Assembly (NCBI RefSeq): GCF_026151205.1
Contig: NC_087076.1
Location: 12,881,675 to 12,945,674 of the forward strand
Origin: Bolinopsis microptera
Taxonomy: Eukaryota > Ctenophora > Tentaculata > Lobata > Bolinopsidae
Direction: 5' to 3'
DNA: 64,000 nucleotides
The notes under the pieces are model-generated. The model made no database searches. It saw only the letters and a program-made list of their open reading frames with translations, and was not told the origin of the DNA. The position numbers were made by a program, and so were the translations under genes. This document shows, in pieces, positions 12,657-26,055 of this stretch. The stretch's first letter is position 1. Every line of letters begins with the position of its first letter.

Positions 12657-13339
12657 CTAGTCCGGTACTGCAGATACCCATTACCCTAGTCTACTCAGTT
12701 ATAACTAGAGTATAATACGTGACTAGTTCTAGTCACGTATTATACTATAATACGTGACTACAACTGTACTAATACCCAGTGCCCTAGTGATCACATCCGG
12801 TAGAATATCCTAATTTGTAACCGTATACTTTTCGGAAGTAGTAATTTCTATTTAAGTGTGAGCCAATCCTAACGACCAGAGTGTAGGGATTTGATGAGAA
12901 AAAGGAACTAGAATATTTTAAATAAGTCATGATCCCAAAGTGATGAAGTCAGTTTAAAGGCCTCGCGTCTTGATTGCTATTCTGTTTGCGAATTACGCGA
13001 ATTTTATTTCTTCTTACATACTTTTATAGTTTGAATATTCTTGATATAAAAAAATTTCGTTTACACTTTCCAATCTACATGAATAGTCCTTTTTTCACAA
13101 AAGTCTTTGTCAGTAAATAATTTTTCTGCTGAATTAATGGTCAATTTTTAAATCTTGTCATGAGACCGCAACATTTCAAGATTTCAAGACTTTCGAATAA
13201 AAAACTATATCATATCATTTCCATGTCACATTTCCTTCGCAAACACATCATGAAACACCATATTATAAAATCAATCCTTTAACAAACCTACACAAATAGT
13301 AGGAAGTCTAAAGCCCTAAGTTTTGCTCCACATATCCAT

Positions 13340-13375
13340 ATGGGAGTGGGACGAAAGAAGTCTAAACACTCGAAG
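13340..13375 (+). CDS. Candidate alternative first exon, 12 codons
   Basis: ATG opens MGVGRKKSKHSK and runs straight into a donor (AAG|GTAAAG) in phase 0. The GRKKSKHS text resembles FGRKKHRS in the candidate exon at 2258. It is very short, so chance is possible; the donor, phase and basic composition match the other candidates upstream of the TRPM2-like gene. Confidence 0.3.
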
Positions 13376-16300
13376 GTAAAGTCTAACCTCTCAGAGGGTA
13401 AAAATATTCATGTTCAGACTATGGGTGCATGTGATACGTTTGGGAGTTTTAAATTTGTCAATAATTGTGTTAACATATTGTATTTTTGATTTTCGGGGAG
13501 TTATTGAACTTAAAGTTGATATGTAGTGACTAATTTCTTATGCATGAGCTAACCAATTTTATGCATTGTGCAGACAAACAGCTTCTGAAAAACTCCAGTT
13601 TGTGTATAGCTAATGAAGCGTTGTCGCAAAACGGATTTTAGAAATATGACCTGGAAAACGGCAATAATTACTCTGTAACTGTATACGTTACTTGGGGCGT
13701 AAGTTAGTCACATACTTACGGTAGGTAATACTAATAGGTAATACAACTACAAGGTAATCAAGGTGAATGATAACAGATATAACAGGATCTTACCGGGTTC
13801 ACTGATTACTCAGATTGGTATTTCTGATTTCACTCGCTCAAAACTCCCTCCATCTACGATCTTTGGAAAACTTCCAAATAATTGTTTTCGCGTGCTACTT
13901 ACTAAGTTGCAAGAGTGTTGATAATTTTCATGAGATTTCGTACTGTGCGGACTGATCCCCCATTGAAATTAGGCACTAGAAATATGGCCACCGAAAAACT
14001 AAGTCACGTGTTTGAGACTACTCTTTAAGACAGAGTTGGGTCCGTGCCCCGTTTTCTTGTTTCACGTTCAGTTGTCGGATGGGAGGGCAATATTTGAACA
14101 TATTTTGACCGGTTAAAATATCTGTAGAAATACGAATATTTGAAACCCTAACGGTATAAATGTCATCAAGTCGTGTTCTTCGTTTTGTTGTTCGGTATCC
14201 TTAAATTCAACTGAAACAAATTCCATAATGTCTATCTTAATTCATTCGGGTTAAGTATAGAATTTCTTTTGACTGAATGTTAACCATGGGTGCACTTCTG
14301 CAACCATGGTTGCATGGAAACTGTTGGAATGTTGAAAGCCAGGCAGAGTTTGGGACGTTGACAAAGTCGAGAAAGTTGTCCGGTTATCTTTATAGAATGT
14401 AAAACTAAGGGTTAGCCGGATCCGGTTCATCTGGGGTGAAACTGTACTTACAAATACCTCAACAAACCTGTAAATCTTAATTTTAATTATATAAACTATA
14501 TATAGTTCAGTTTGACTTGAGTGTCAATTTACTTTCAGGCGATGAAAGTTGGTACCCACCTCCTGTATATCAATGCTCAAACTTAATAAACTTATACTCA
14601 CTTATTGAACAGCTTTAAAGCCCATATAATATAAAGGCCCAAACTTAATTATAGACTTATTTACTTATTATGCAGCTTTAAAACTTATAAATCTAACTAA
14701 TTTATAGCTGTGTGTTGACAAGCTTAATTAGTGAACTAGATATCAAATACCTAGAGTATCAGTAAGTTTTTATTTAAAACTCGGGGAGTCTGAAATTAAA
14801 CAATACACGTTATATATTATATGTGTATAAGAAACCGTCAAAAAATGGGCGTGGCCGGAGGGGTCAGTTCCGGTCGAGTTGGAACGTAACATTTTTTTTG
14901 GTGCTTAGTTGGCCTATAGAGCAACTAATTAACATTGATTCCTGATTATTCGGAATAAAAATGTTTTGTGAACCACACTATTATATAACTGCTGCGTTCC
15001 TAGGCTGCCTTACAATGCACATTGTTGCAAACATGACACTGTTCTTTAAAGCCTGCACAGGCTGCAAGCACATACTTTAAATTACGTTAACCTAAAGTTT
15101 ACAAATTTTGGTTGTGTGCACGTGGTAACAACAATTTTTAAAATCCAATGAAATGAATTGGACGATAAATACTTACTAATGTTAAAAATAAGTCAAAAGC
15201 AAACAATATTTTAACTTAAGGTCTAGGTATGTGCTTTGCCACCCTCGTCATGCAATAAGTATAAGTAAATAGTACTCAGTTTTAATATTAGTTAATACTA
15301 TTACTTGTTTTAATACTTTCAACACTACTATTATAACTATACTATGTACAAAATAATTTGAGGAGGCTCTCTAAAGATGATATTTTATTCGAAGAATTCA
15401 AGATCCTAATCTGTGTATAATTCGCCTCTCCAAACAAATCTAAAGTAAAATAGTATTCAGTAAGTTGAACAGAAGATACCTTACGTTGAAAATTCCTTCT
15501 TAATGCTCAATGCTCAGTCTAAAGAACACCGGTTGTGCCACCAAGTTGGCAAATTAGTTAAAATTTTACTACCTCACTAAGTTACATGAACAATGAACAT
15601 CTAATAAAGTAAGTCTATCAAAAGTTAAAACAAATGATGCCAGGTGGTTTAGTTTTGTAATGTCACCGTAATTCTTTTTCCTGTTATAAACAAGTAAAGA
15701 ATAAGCGAGCAGCTTACTTTTCTAGTCCATATTATCTTCCGAATATTCTAAGTTGAAGAGAATTCTCATCAGCTGCTCAGTGACAGAAGAACACCTCAAT
15801 ACTGCCAAATTAATCTGCTCTCTATCTAAACAATGTGAGAAAACTTAGGTTTTACATTTCACTTAATTTAACGGAGGTTTTGTGTCGACAATGTGAGGAA
15901 ACTGCCAGATTCCACGGTAAACCTGATTGATAGCTCGTGGAATGAGAAGTGATAATCTAGTGTTAACAGTTGCACATATTATTACATATATTACATATTA
16001 TTTCATAGAGATCTCGAGATGCTTTAGAAACTTGCTGCCTTGAGAATTCTTGTTGGTGTTGACGCTTTGTGTTGCGCTCCAGGCGGCGGAAGAATTCGGA
16101 ATGTGCTGAGAACGCGCGTTTTTATAACGTGCTGCTTTACTTCGGCAGAGCCCTTATCTCACAGTTACAAAGTTTTAAATCCCCTGTTAGTTACAGTTCT
16201 CAAAATACCAGCCATTTAACAGAGGGCATGAGGTTGTTCTTGGTGTTGGACAGTGGACGTTAAGTGCCAGGAACCCTACAATTTATATGGCTTTTGTTCT

Positions 16301-18522
16301 TTGTGCGTGCTGGATACGGGGAGAATAATAAAATCATAAACTTAATAATGCCTAAAAAAGAATTTTAAAATTGGATTTGCTGACAAGGATTACAAGGATC
16401 CAATAACGAAATGTCTGATCTCACCGAATAAACATCTGCTTCATAAGCATATTTGACATAGCAGAATTACTTTTTAAATAGAAGTGTTGAAAGTTAATAA
16501 ATTTAATACTTCTTTGTATTTGTACTCATGATGCAGCCTGCAGCAACTCAAAATATATCTGACCTTGTCTGACGCAGACCTTGGTCACTTAAGCACAGTC
16601 CAATATACTAAATGTAGAAAGTTAAATGAAAATCAAATTAGACAGAGGCAGCTGGTAGAGGTAGTATCAGAGGCAGAGATAGAGAAAAAATAGGTAGATG
16701 TGGTGTGATTTTCACAAGCTGGTAAACTACCTGGTCGAGTAAGGAAGACTTTAAATTATCAAGTGCTGAAAGCCCCATTTTATGCCTTGGGCAGTAAATT
16801 GTGATGTGACAAAGAATTACTAACCTGGTTAACATCTAGCAGTCGCTATTAGACCTGAAATGTGTGGGTGCCAGGTGTTCAGTGATATGAAGGGGTGATT
16901 CGTGGAATAAGCCATACTTTAACTAACTCTGTACACGACTAGTATAGCTGGTATTGTTCGGCTGATTTACGGGCCTGAACTTGGTCTTTTGTTGGTCCTG
17001 AACGGCTTCTCATACTTATAGATCACAATGCACCGCGGAGGCTTGAGATCCCCCTGACATGACTGACACGAGACTCCTTCTTTTTTCTAGTGTTGATACA
17101 TTGTACGATGCATTATTATAGCATTGTAAAGAAGCTTGTAAATTCCGTAATTTGAAATTTTGCGATATAATATGGGTTTTTGCGATATAATAAGGGTCCC
17201 ACCAGCTGCTGAGTAACAATCTAAGACCTTCAAATTCCTGTGTGTCCGAAACACGATGATGACAATAAACACATGACAGCAATCGAAATTGTCCTAAACG
17301 GTGCTCATGTACTGACCCAGCCACGTAAATACTGTCAGTAAGGATTATTAGTCGTGTACAACAATTAGACTTGCAGACTTACGAGTAATTTATTGTACTT
17401 TTACATACACAGGTAGGTCACACTCACAGTGAAAGAGCTTGAACGTTTCAATACAAAGTCGTCAATTTATCGTGAAATAATTGTGCTAATTTTCCCCATG
17501 CCAGAGATAAATATTCCAAATCTCCGCAACTGTCCTATAGTCTTAACTTCCTATTAAATGCTATTTTGCTTCTGCCAGTAACTTCACATGGAGGAATGGC
17601 CGGGCCAATCAAAGTGTCGTATCCGTACTATCTGTTGACATGTGGCTGTAAGCTGCCCGTCGGGCCGTATTTTATGCGAACACATCACACCTCATTACGA
17701 AACTGACTTTGGACTGTGGAGACTCAGTACTCCACTTTACTATGTGTATTCGCAGCTTGTATCTCTCGTTAACTTGAATACAGTAAGAGCGGCAGAGCGC
17801 TCTTATGTTAGGCTTTACATTGTTGTTCACTGTTCAGTTAGTAGAAGTTAGTGTTACTTAGTGGAGGTTAGTGTTAGATAGTGGAGGCTTGTGTTATATC
17901 TTAAGAGGACTGGAGGTAGCCCTGAATGACGGGCGATGACAAGCTTCTGATGGTAGCTATAGCTCGGTCCTAGCTCGGTCATCCGCGCTCTTCCTGGCGT
18001 TCTGGCGCTTCCGGACCCAAAAATATGCTAAATCTTAGAAAATTTGACAACTTGATAGTTGCTTGCGGGCTTACGGTAGTCTTGTAGGATTTCGCATTTT
18101 CGCACGTCTCTCTAGAATTGTGTTGATGATCTCCGATTTCAAGATAGTTGCAGATTACTACCCGTTTTGCGTCTCAGTTTGCTCGTATATAATCTCAGTT
18201 TGCTTGAAAACAACCAACTAGCTATTACAATCGAAAAGTTGCAACAGTCTGCTTATTAACATTTGTTCTGATATTTCTCAATTCTGGTGAAATATGATAT
18301 TGTACTGCTATACAGCCCAAATAGGGCCACATAATATAGGGCTGCTAATATAAGTAACTATAAGGCCCTGTATATATTGGTATGTAGCTCTATATTGGTA
18401 TAATTATATAACATACCGTATAACCTTGTACTGATTCGTATTTGCACCTCTAAGCTAAAGAAAGCTGGATGGTAGAAGTAGCAGTGCTGATAGACTGATA
18501 TTACTATACCGGGTGTGTAAAG
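13376..18522. other. No recognised gene
   Basis: Intergenic or intronic AT-rich sequence. Plus-strand ORFs at 16069 and 17642 lack ATG starts. The minus-strand ORFs at 16638 and 17016 show no recognisable domain. No long repeats or TIR pairs were seen by eye. Confidence 0.4.
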
Positions 18523-18585
18523 ATGGAGAAGTTACGGGGACGGGTCAGCAAGGTGGCTCACAGAGCCCACCTTAGGCCACAACCG
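18523..18585 (+). CDS. Candidate alternative first exon, 21 codons, RVS motif
   Basis: ATG in a good context (AAAGATGG) opens 21 codons beginning MEKLRGRVSKVAHRAH and ending at the donor CCG|GTTAGT in phase 0. The segment GRVSKVAHRAHLRPQP is clearly similar to GRRVSRAARSHFRKP at the end of the candidate exon at 20326, and the bases after the donor are also similar (GTTAGTAC, GTCAGTAC). Such paired similarity around a splice donor suggests two duplicated alternative first exons. The downstream partner is inferred to be the TRPM2-like exon at 34555. Confidence 0.45.
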
Positions 18586-20325
18586 GTTAGTACCTACCGT
18601 GTTACCAGCCCTTTTTAAAATGTTTACATTTATAGTGAATACCATTTACACATGGTAACATTTACGTTCGGTCACATTAACGTAACGATAAAGGAATTCA
18701 CATTATTTCACCTTTGATAGATATACAAATATTTTATCGGTACAAAAATTTTGAAACACCCTGTACTGTGTTTAACCTATCGGGGTTAGAACAAGCCCAG
18801 ATAAAAGAAGCCGCAATTCTCCGTCTCGTTATGCTTCAACAGCCAACAGGGGAAATATCTTAACTGTAACATTACATCTCATGATCGGACAGTACGTCTC
18901 ATGATCGGACCACAGATAAGATTCAATATAGTTCCTCATCATTTTTCCTCGATATCTATTTGTATGCACCCGATGTTTAGTTGTCGTACAACATAACGGA
19001 TATGTATTGGCTTCATGACTCTAAACTCTAAAGTCTAGTCTAAAGATGAGCTATTACCAACTTCACAGACTTTTTATATTTTTGAAAAAAGAAACAGAGT
19101 ACAGCGTCTTACATTAACCTATTTCCAAAAGCATAATTTGCGAAAGACAGTGTATTTCGATATCCTCATGATCATAGTTGGGGAGTTCGGCAAATTGTTG
19201 TGAAAAATTCGCTGAATTCGGCACATTCTTTCAGTTCGAAAAAAATTCGGCATCTATATCTTCCTCATTCACTAAATTTTATCGAGTTCAGTTTGAGAAA
19301 ATTAGTACAAAACATGCGACCAAATTGTTAATAAGAATACTGGAGTGACTAGAATTAGGTGAACTCATCAGCTTTAAGCTAGTCAATATGCAATAAGTTA
19401 TTTTTACTTTATCGGCTAAAGGTCCGGTTACCGGTAATTGCTTCTAGAAGTTGAGTGCGTTTTCCCCAACTATATAATTGCAAAGTCCAAAGGCAACAGT
19501 TAAAGAAGACGTCGACATGGATATAAACACTGACTAAGCAGCCTTACCTCTTTTATAGACTTCAATTACATCCTATAGACAAAAAAGAGAAACTGTAACT
19601 TTGGAAAGTGCTTCTGTTGATAGTAAACAGTCCTGAAGCCTTACTGGCAACTTGAAACTTATCCGATTTTTGAATAGGGTACATAATACCCAGTTTGTAA
19701 TGAAACTGGCCTCAATTAATGGTATCAAAAGCTGAGGAGATGTCAACACTAGCCTTGCTGAGGGGTCAGGGCTTCCCTTTGACGAGTTATTTAGGCTCCT
19801 TTGGGTTGAAACTATGTTTGCACAGCTATGGAATATAAATGCGCATGCATTTTGCAGGGATCTGTATTTAATGACCTATCCCAAAAAACTAACCGTAGAT
19901 CATAGATTACTATTTCCTGTTACCATTGAAACTTCCCCAAGAATCACAAAAGTACTTCTTTGTGATTTTTAAACTTTAAACCTACTTTAGACGGTGTCCG
20001 TCTCTAGAGTAACATTCCTCTCACTATTTTAAGCTACTTGACGACAACATTCAGGCTTAGTGGAGGCTGTATTCGGGCCTGGTAGAGGCAACTTGGACAT
20101 CTGATAACAAGCGCGGAGCAGGTCACCAGTAGGGTAGATGTTGATATGTATGACATAGAAGTTCAATTACTACAACCTCGATTATAATTCATTTTGTTGC
20201 AATAACAGAACGCTTTCCCTAAGTTGGAATGCTGTGCATTTAGAGTTTCGCTGCTTCGGAAGTTGAGCATTGTTTAAGAAACCCGTCCTTTTTGGTTGTG
20301 CTTGTGAATTGCTTGTGGAATCAAG

Positions 20326-20556
20326 ATGGAGCCGGTACCTGAAGACACTGAAGCGGTGACACAGGAAGACAGTATGCCCAGGAGTTTGAGCAGGTCAGTC
20401 AGCAGGACCAAGATACGAGAACAAGCTAATCTGGTGGGAAGAAGTGTCAGCAGCCAGGCTAGCAAGAGTGCCAGGAGTCTCCGAGCTCCAGTTAGTGCTG
20501 TTAGTCGTGCTGGTAGGAGGGTCAGCAGGGCGGCTAGGAGCCACTTTCGCAAGCCG
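20326..20556 (+). CDS. Candidate alternative first exon, 77 codons, Ser/Arg-rich
   Basis: ATG in a strong Kozak context (TCAAGATGG) opens an acidic start (MEPVPEDTEAVTQED) followed by a Ser/Arg-rich stretch with repeated SRS, RVS and SAR motifs, ending at CCG|GTCAGT in phase 0. The 20 bases around the donor (ACTTTCGCAAGCCGGTCAGT) are tandemly duplicated, creating a second donor 20 bp downstream that would give phase 2. If unspliced, the frame runs to 20691 and adds a hydrophobic stretch (HFLLVMFLLTLMI). The segment's end resembles the exon at 18523. Arg-Arg-Val-Ser is a PKA-type phosphorylation consensus, so a regulated N-terminus is conceivable (inference). Confidence 0.5.
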
Positions 20557-21434
20557 GTCAGTACTTTCGCAAGCCGGTCAGTATTACACTTTTTATTAGT
20601 CATGTTTCTATTAACCTTGATGATAAAGTTATGTGATGTCGGTTGGATAATTATTAGTTATGAGCTTATGAGCCCCATCGCACAATATTAACCATTCATC
20701 CAATTGTCAATAATATGAGAATTTGTTGCAACCAGAATGATTGCTTCTTTTAGCAACCATTCGTTATAATAATTGTAGGGAACAAAAATACTGCGGTTCA
20801 AAATTTCTGACCATGACTGCAAATAGGTCTTCACTTGAGAATCAAGTTATTCTGCGGAAACGTGAGCAGGTTATGCTATAACATATCACTCATTGGATAA
20901 AAAGTTACAAGATTCCGAAGAAATTTTACATGGATTCTAACTTCAATCTTCATAATAATTCATTACTTTACACGAGTCATTTTCCTTGGAACGCCTTGCC
21001 TTTAAACATTTACCCTCTGTAAGGTAGAATATCGTTTAGGAAGTTATTACTGGTGTCTGTTAAAGACAGGTGATATGTGTATAATATGTGTATAATTCAA
21101 CAAGGTTCAGTATTTTATCTTTAATAATTATTTATATTTGTCCAGTTGTTACAACGTTATCACATTACAACATTCAACACTTTAAGTTTATTATATATCA
21201 TAATATTTACATTTTAAATTACGTTGCTATCAATTTTTAAATACTTTAAAGAATTAAACTTGTTATGCTGTTCGCATCGTACGTCATGACAATTCATAAA
21301 CATAATAAACATGATAAAGGAACAAAGAGATTGATTCAGGGGTTCGTCTTCTTTAGCATTTTCAACTTGTAAAGACCTTAAATAGCCACCTGCCACAGAG
21401 TGAAACATGTTTTTGCTACATTCAAGGTTTATGA

Positions 21435-21940
21435 AGATCCTGGGGTCAGAACCATGATCATCATAGAATATAGAATATATAGAATATAGAATATTATCTG
21501 ATATTTCTCAATCGTGAATAACCAGAAACATGTGCTCAAGATCTTGAGAAACCAGAAACATATGCACAAGATCCTGGGGTCAGAACCATGATCATCATAG
21601 AATATAGAATATATAGAATATAGAATATTATCTGATATTTCTCAATCGTGAATAACCAGAAACATGTGCTCAAGATCTTGAGAAACCAGAAACATATGCA
21701 CAAGATCCTGGGGTCAGAACCATGATCATCATAGAATATAGAATATATAGAATATAGAATATTATCTGATATTTCTCAATCGTGAATAACCAGAAACATG
21801 TGCTCAAGATCTTGAGAAACCAGAAACATATGCACAAGATCCTGGGGTCAGAACCATGATCATCATAGAATATAGAATATATAGAATATAGAATATTATC
21901 TGATATTCCTTAATCGTGAATAACCAGAGACATATGTGCT
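21435..21940. repeat. 134-bp tandem repeat, ~3.7 copies
   Basis: AGATCCTGGGGTCAGAACC recurs at 21435, 21569, 21703 and 21837, exactly 134 bp apart. The copies are nearly identical; each contains nested GAATATAGAATATATAGAAT text. The last copy diverges after TGATATTCC. Confidence 0.9.
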
Positions 21941-23552
21941 GAGTGCTCGTCCGTAGTTGTTGGAAAAAAGTAATAAAACATCCTGTGTCAAAGTAATAAA
22001 ACATCTCGAAAGGAATTTTACTCAAACATCAATTCTTTAATCAATTTAAAAAATAACTTTTAAATGACATATATCACGGATTTTTTAAATGTATCGCTCG
22101 GAACGTCAGGTATATGCATGCCAAGAATTTGAAATGTTAATAACTTCTCATGCTGTGTCATACCTACGTTTAGAGCATTACTTTTCCTTCGCTTAGATTG
22201 CTCTCGGAGATTAGAATTCATTTTGCTTTGGAAAATGATTTATTCGCAAAAAACGATTTATTTGTATAAGTCGGATTTGTGTAGATTTTGTCCAGCGAAA
22301 TCGTTCAATTGGGAAGAACCAGAAAACACGATACTCATCTACCGATACATCAACCACAAATTACTTATTGCTCATTACAAATTACTACTCATTATTATTA
22401 TATTGCGTGGCCGGACTTTCGAAAGTCTATTTTAAAACATTGCAGTTTATTCAACTGCAGGCCTCGTAACAATTATAAGAAACCTACAAGAACGGCACTT
22501 GATATGTTTCCATCTCAGACTTTGAGAGATTCCAGTAACCAGTGGGTAACTCTGCACTGTGCACGTGTGTGTAACAGAGAAATGCAGCCTCATTATGACT
22601 CTGATTCATATTTCAACACCAGTACGTCGGCCCACTTTGTTTTTTGAAATGATAAGATGCTTTTTAAATTTCAACGGGAGAGCTTTTCATTGCCAAGGTT
22701 ACTATATAAGGTTACTAGGTTACCATATAAGGTTACTAGGTTACTAGGTTAATATAGTCTATATAAGGTTACCAAGGTTACCATATAAGGTTACTAGTGA
22801 GTAATCAGACAGTGTTTCTTCAGAGAGCAGACATAAGGCTTATTACAGAGCCACGCGAGGTCTGGCACAATTTTTATTGTACTCACTGTAGTACACAATG
22901 TACTATTTTTCCAGTATGACAGTTTAAGAAAAGTGTAAATGATATGGAGTAAGGACATTATTCCCAAAGTGTAACTACACAATCACACTAAAACACACAG
23001 ATCACATGACTGATGATGACCTCGCTTATTGGCTTTAATCTCAGCAATTGATAATTTTAATTTAAATATAATAATAAATAATAGTTTTAATTTAAATATA
23101 TAAATTGATCTCACTAAACGTATAATAACAAAAGCTGGAGCGGTTAAGCCAGGATATTTAAATACGGGAATCGTTTGCCGTCAAGGTAATTTAGTACACA
23201 GATAGAGTTTATGACAGAGTAATTTTCAGACAGGTGTATGATACTCTCACAGTAATTAAAGGTCCTTTACCATGTTCGCATACTTCGAGAATATTATTCA
23301 GCGGGTAATTAACAGGCCTGTCTCTCATTAAGTCCTCATTTAATTTTCGGATCTGATAAGGCGTTTTTCTCGAGTTAAAATATATTCGTTTCGCTTTCGC
23401 AAAAACTTTACAACTAGTTTCAATAGAACACAATTTTATGATATTCCATTCATCATCAATTATTTAACTTACAAGTTACCCAAATAACAGAAAGAGCTTA
23501 CGAAGTCCTGCCAAAAATTCAAATCGCAGTGTTGTCATGACAAAGTAAGCGA

Positions 23553-23682
23553 GCCGAAAGTAAGCGAGCTTATTGAGAAGCCTTAAAGGCGTGCACAAAT
23601 TTACCAACAATCCTTTGCAAAGGATTGTTGGTAAATTTGTGCACGCCTTTAATGCTTCTCAATAAGCTCGCTTACTTTCGGC
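23553..23682. repeat. Near-perfect palindrome, 65-bp arms, no loop
   Basis: Left arm starts GCCGAAAGTAAGCGAGC and right arm ends with its complement GCTCGCTTACTTTCGGC; the centre is CCTTTG|CAAAGG at 23617/23618. One mismatch is visible in the arms. It would extrude as a long hairpin and, if transcribed, fold into a microRNA-precursor-like stem. It may be a foldback MITE. Part of the arm text (AGTAAGCGAGC) is also duplicated just left of it. Confidence 0.9.
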
Positions 23683-24456
23683 ACATAATATTCCATAGGA
23701 GTAATGATCCAGCAGCAGCGCTGAAACTCTGCGGCACAATTTAAGAGGCGCCCGAAGTGGGCGAGAACAATATTTTGAGGGCAAATTGCCAAAAAGTCTG
23801 CTGGGAATTTTACCCACTGGTTACTCCAGACCGCATGAATCCAGTGTTGATTAATTACTTGTGCTACTAAAGCTACTAAAGCTGGCATAAAGATGCTAAT
23901 GTAACGTGCTGGTCTACTTTAGCAAGCAACAGTGATAAAAAGTAACCGGGACTGCTTTAATTCCAGTTCTACGCTGTTATAACTCTGGGACCTTGTAAAT
24001 CCATATTTCGTTAGTGTTGGTCTCCTCAATTTGATTATTCGCCCAGGGTCGGTGGTTAGGACGTACTGGATATGTATTATGTAATCTCATTTGCGAGTTT
24101 GTCAGTGTGTATAATGATCCATATGATCCATATGATCAGTTCTAACTCCTTATAAGTTATATAAGCTCTAAATTATGTTGTGCTTCACTGCACGATCCGG
24201 TGATGTCATACTGCATACATGGCCACCATTAGCGATCTTATTTTACCATAACCGTCACGTCTTGCTAGCATTTAGTTAGTATTGCTTTTTATTTATTGCT
24301 TTTAGATTTCAGCAGACTACAGCTAACATTTCAAGCTAGATCGAAAAGTTTAGAGCTGATATTTAATGTTTTTGAAACCTCCTGAGTCCTGACTCTCCGC
24401 TAATTTCGATTTAGGGCTTGCAATCTGATTATACTTATAAAGCGGCCGTTGTGTTC

Positions 24457-24603
24457 ATGCTGAAGGAGGAGGAGTTGTCCGACTTGGAGGATTCAGTAGG
24501 AGAACTACCGTTTATACAGGCGGAAATAGTCGGGGAAGAACATGCTTTTCTACCAAACCTCAGATCGAGAGTGTCTGTTTTTGGTCGACCAAAAAGACAC
24601 ATC
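24457..24603 (+). CDS. Candidate alternative first exon, 49 codons
   Basis: ATG opens 49 codons: an acidic half (MLKEEELSDLEDSVGELP) and a basic end (SRVSVFGRPKRHI), closing at a consensus donor ATC|GTAAGT in phase 0. The frame is also open upstream to about 24414 after a possible acceptor (TTTAG), so it might instead be an internal exon. The RVS motif 11 residues before the donor is shared with the exons at 18523, 20326 and 26056. Codon texture looks coding and GC is higher than in the surroundings. Confidence 0.5.
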
Positions 24604-25284
24604 GTAAGTTTAAGATGTCTGTTTGTTGACGTTCGGTGTGTACATTTTAATTTGACTAATTATTGCACATAATTTGAATATAACATTACATAAAATTTAA
24701 AATTCCTAATATTATACTGCATTTAGAGCCGCTGATAAATGTCAGATGACTAAGACTTCTGATAAACCTTAATTTGAATAACAATGCAACACAACAACAC
24801 AAACTAACCTTATAAGTTGTAAACTTCTTCCCGCCAAATCTGTATCCACTTCTGTTTATCGTGCAAGTTCAAATCTTAAAATCTCTTATTCAGCGAAAAG
24901 TCTTATATATAATATAGAGAAGTCTTATATACATATATAGAGAAAAGTCTTATATATAATATAGAGGTAGATAGGACAGTATAACACGTGTGATCGCGTG
25001 CTAACTAACGAATATGTATGATAAATGGATAATACACATTACAAAATGATAAGAATTGGGATCACATTAAACGAGGTTAAAAGTGAGATGCGGATAATGT
25101 ATATTTAAGGATCGCTCATGCGAGTCATGACTTAGATAATACGACGGTCGACGGCCAACGAAGACGAACCAGAAATGGAATAATACTCAGTCGAAGCAGG
25201 ACACCTCATACCAAAAGGTCACACCCGACCAGATAAGCTACGTAAAACGTCCTTATCTCTACATTTCCTGCACCAAGCAGCGTC

Positions 25285-25350
25285 ACGTGACACCTTCACT
25301 GGCTGATCAATGATCACGTGATAGGTTCTCGCCCCGCCGCGCGCACGTGC
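25285..25350. promoter_or_regulatory. CACGTG-rich, GC-rich promoter-like patch
   Basis: Within 65 bp there are GTCACGTGAC, GATCACGTGATA and GCACGTGC motifs plus a GCCCCGCCGCGCGC run, an abrupt GC-rich island in AT-rich DNA. It lies ~0.75 kb upstream of the candidate first exon at 26056. E-box or CRE-like factor binding is inferred from the motifs only. Confidence 0.4.
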
Positions 25351-26055
25351 TACACTCATTTTCAGAGCCGATTACTCTGTGTTTGAGAACGATACCAGTT
25401 AGTTTGTCGTGTCGATACAGTTAGTTTGTCGTGTAGCACGGCATATATCGTCATTCTGACCATCCAGGCACGTTTTGTTGCACTCAGGCCAATCGTTGTT
25501 CTTCTCATATTCTGGTCATGAATTTGGATATGATTCCTGCTATAACATTGCTATAAGATTGCTATTTAGCTTAATCTCTGCTTTACAAGATCTTTGTTTA
25601 TAAGATCTTTCGTCACCATTTCCTGCCGTTACTCAGCTGTGCAAGATCATATCTTCCCGTCAATTGGAACAAGACAACTGATCTGTTATGCGAAAGCGAA
25701 GAAAATCAACAAACGGCCGGTAAATTGATCCGCTGGTATATTGCTCTGAACTAACTTACTAAATAACATTTCCACAGTCTGGAGTCAGTCAGTTACTGAG
25801 CTAATTAGTTAATATTATAGCTCCCTGTAAAGCACTAATGACTGATTAGCTGATTAACCATTGTTACCTTGCAAAGATAAAGGATCTACTCTAATAACTA
25901 ATGGGATGTCGACAGTTGAATGTGAATCTGGTTGAAACCAGACATTGTTCATGTTATCCGTGTCGTGTCAGGCCAAAATGTTGTCGATGTTCGAGCAATG
26001 AGGATTTGTATATGGCTGAGTTCGCTGTGTTTTGCTGCTTGTATCTTGACCAAAC

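Larger units (their letters stand above)
20692..24456. other. No recognised gene; several repeats
   Basis: Holds a 134-bp tandem repeat (21435-21940), a cluster of AAGGTTACTA/ATATAAGG short repeats at 22690-22800 and a 65-bp-arm palindrome (23553-23682). ORFs at 22288 (plus) and 23649 (minus) have no recognised domain; the latter runs into the palindrome. Confidence 0.4.

Noticed and set aside
20815-20871. ATG segment ending RKREQ before GTTATG as another first exon
   Set aside because: The phase fits but the donor is poor and there is no similarity to the other candidates.
23649-23888. Minus-strand 79-aa ORF as a gene
   Set aside because: Runs into the 65-bp palindrome, has no recognised domain and no splice partner.
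25690-25725. Basic start MRKRRKSTNG before GTAAAT as another first exon
   Set aside because: The donor would be in phase 2, not compatible with the phase-0 TRPM exon, and the donor is weak.
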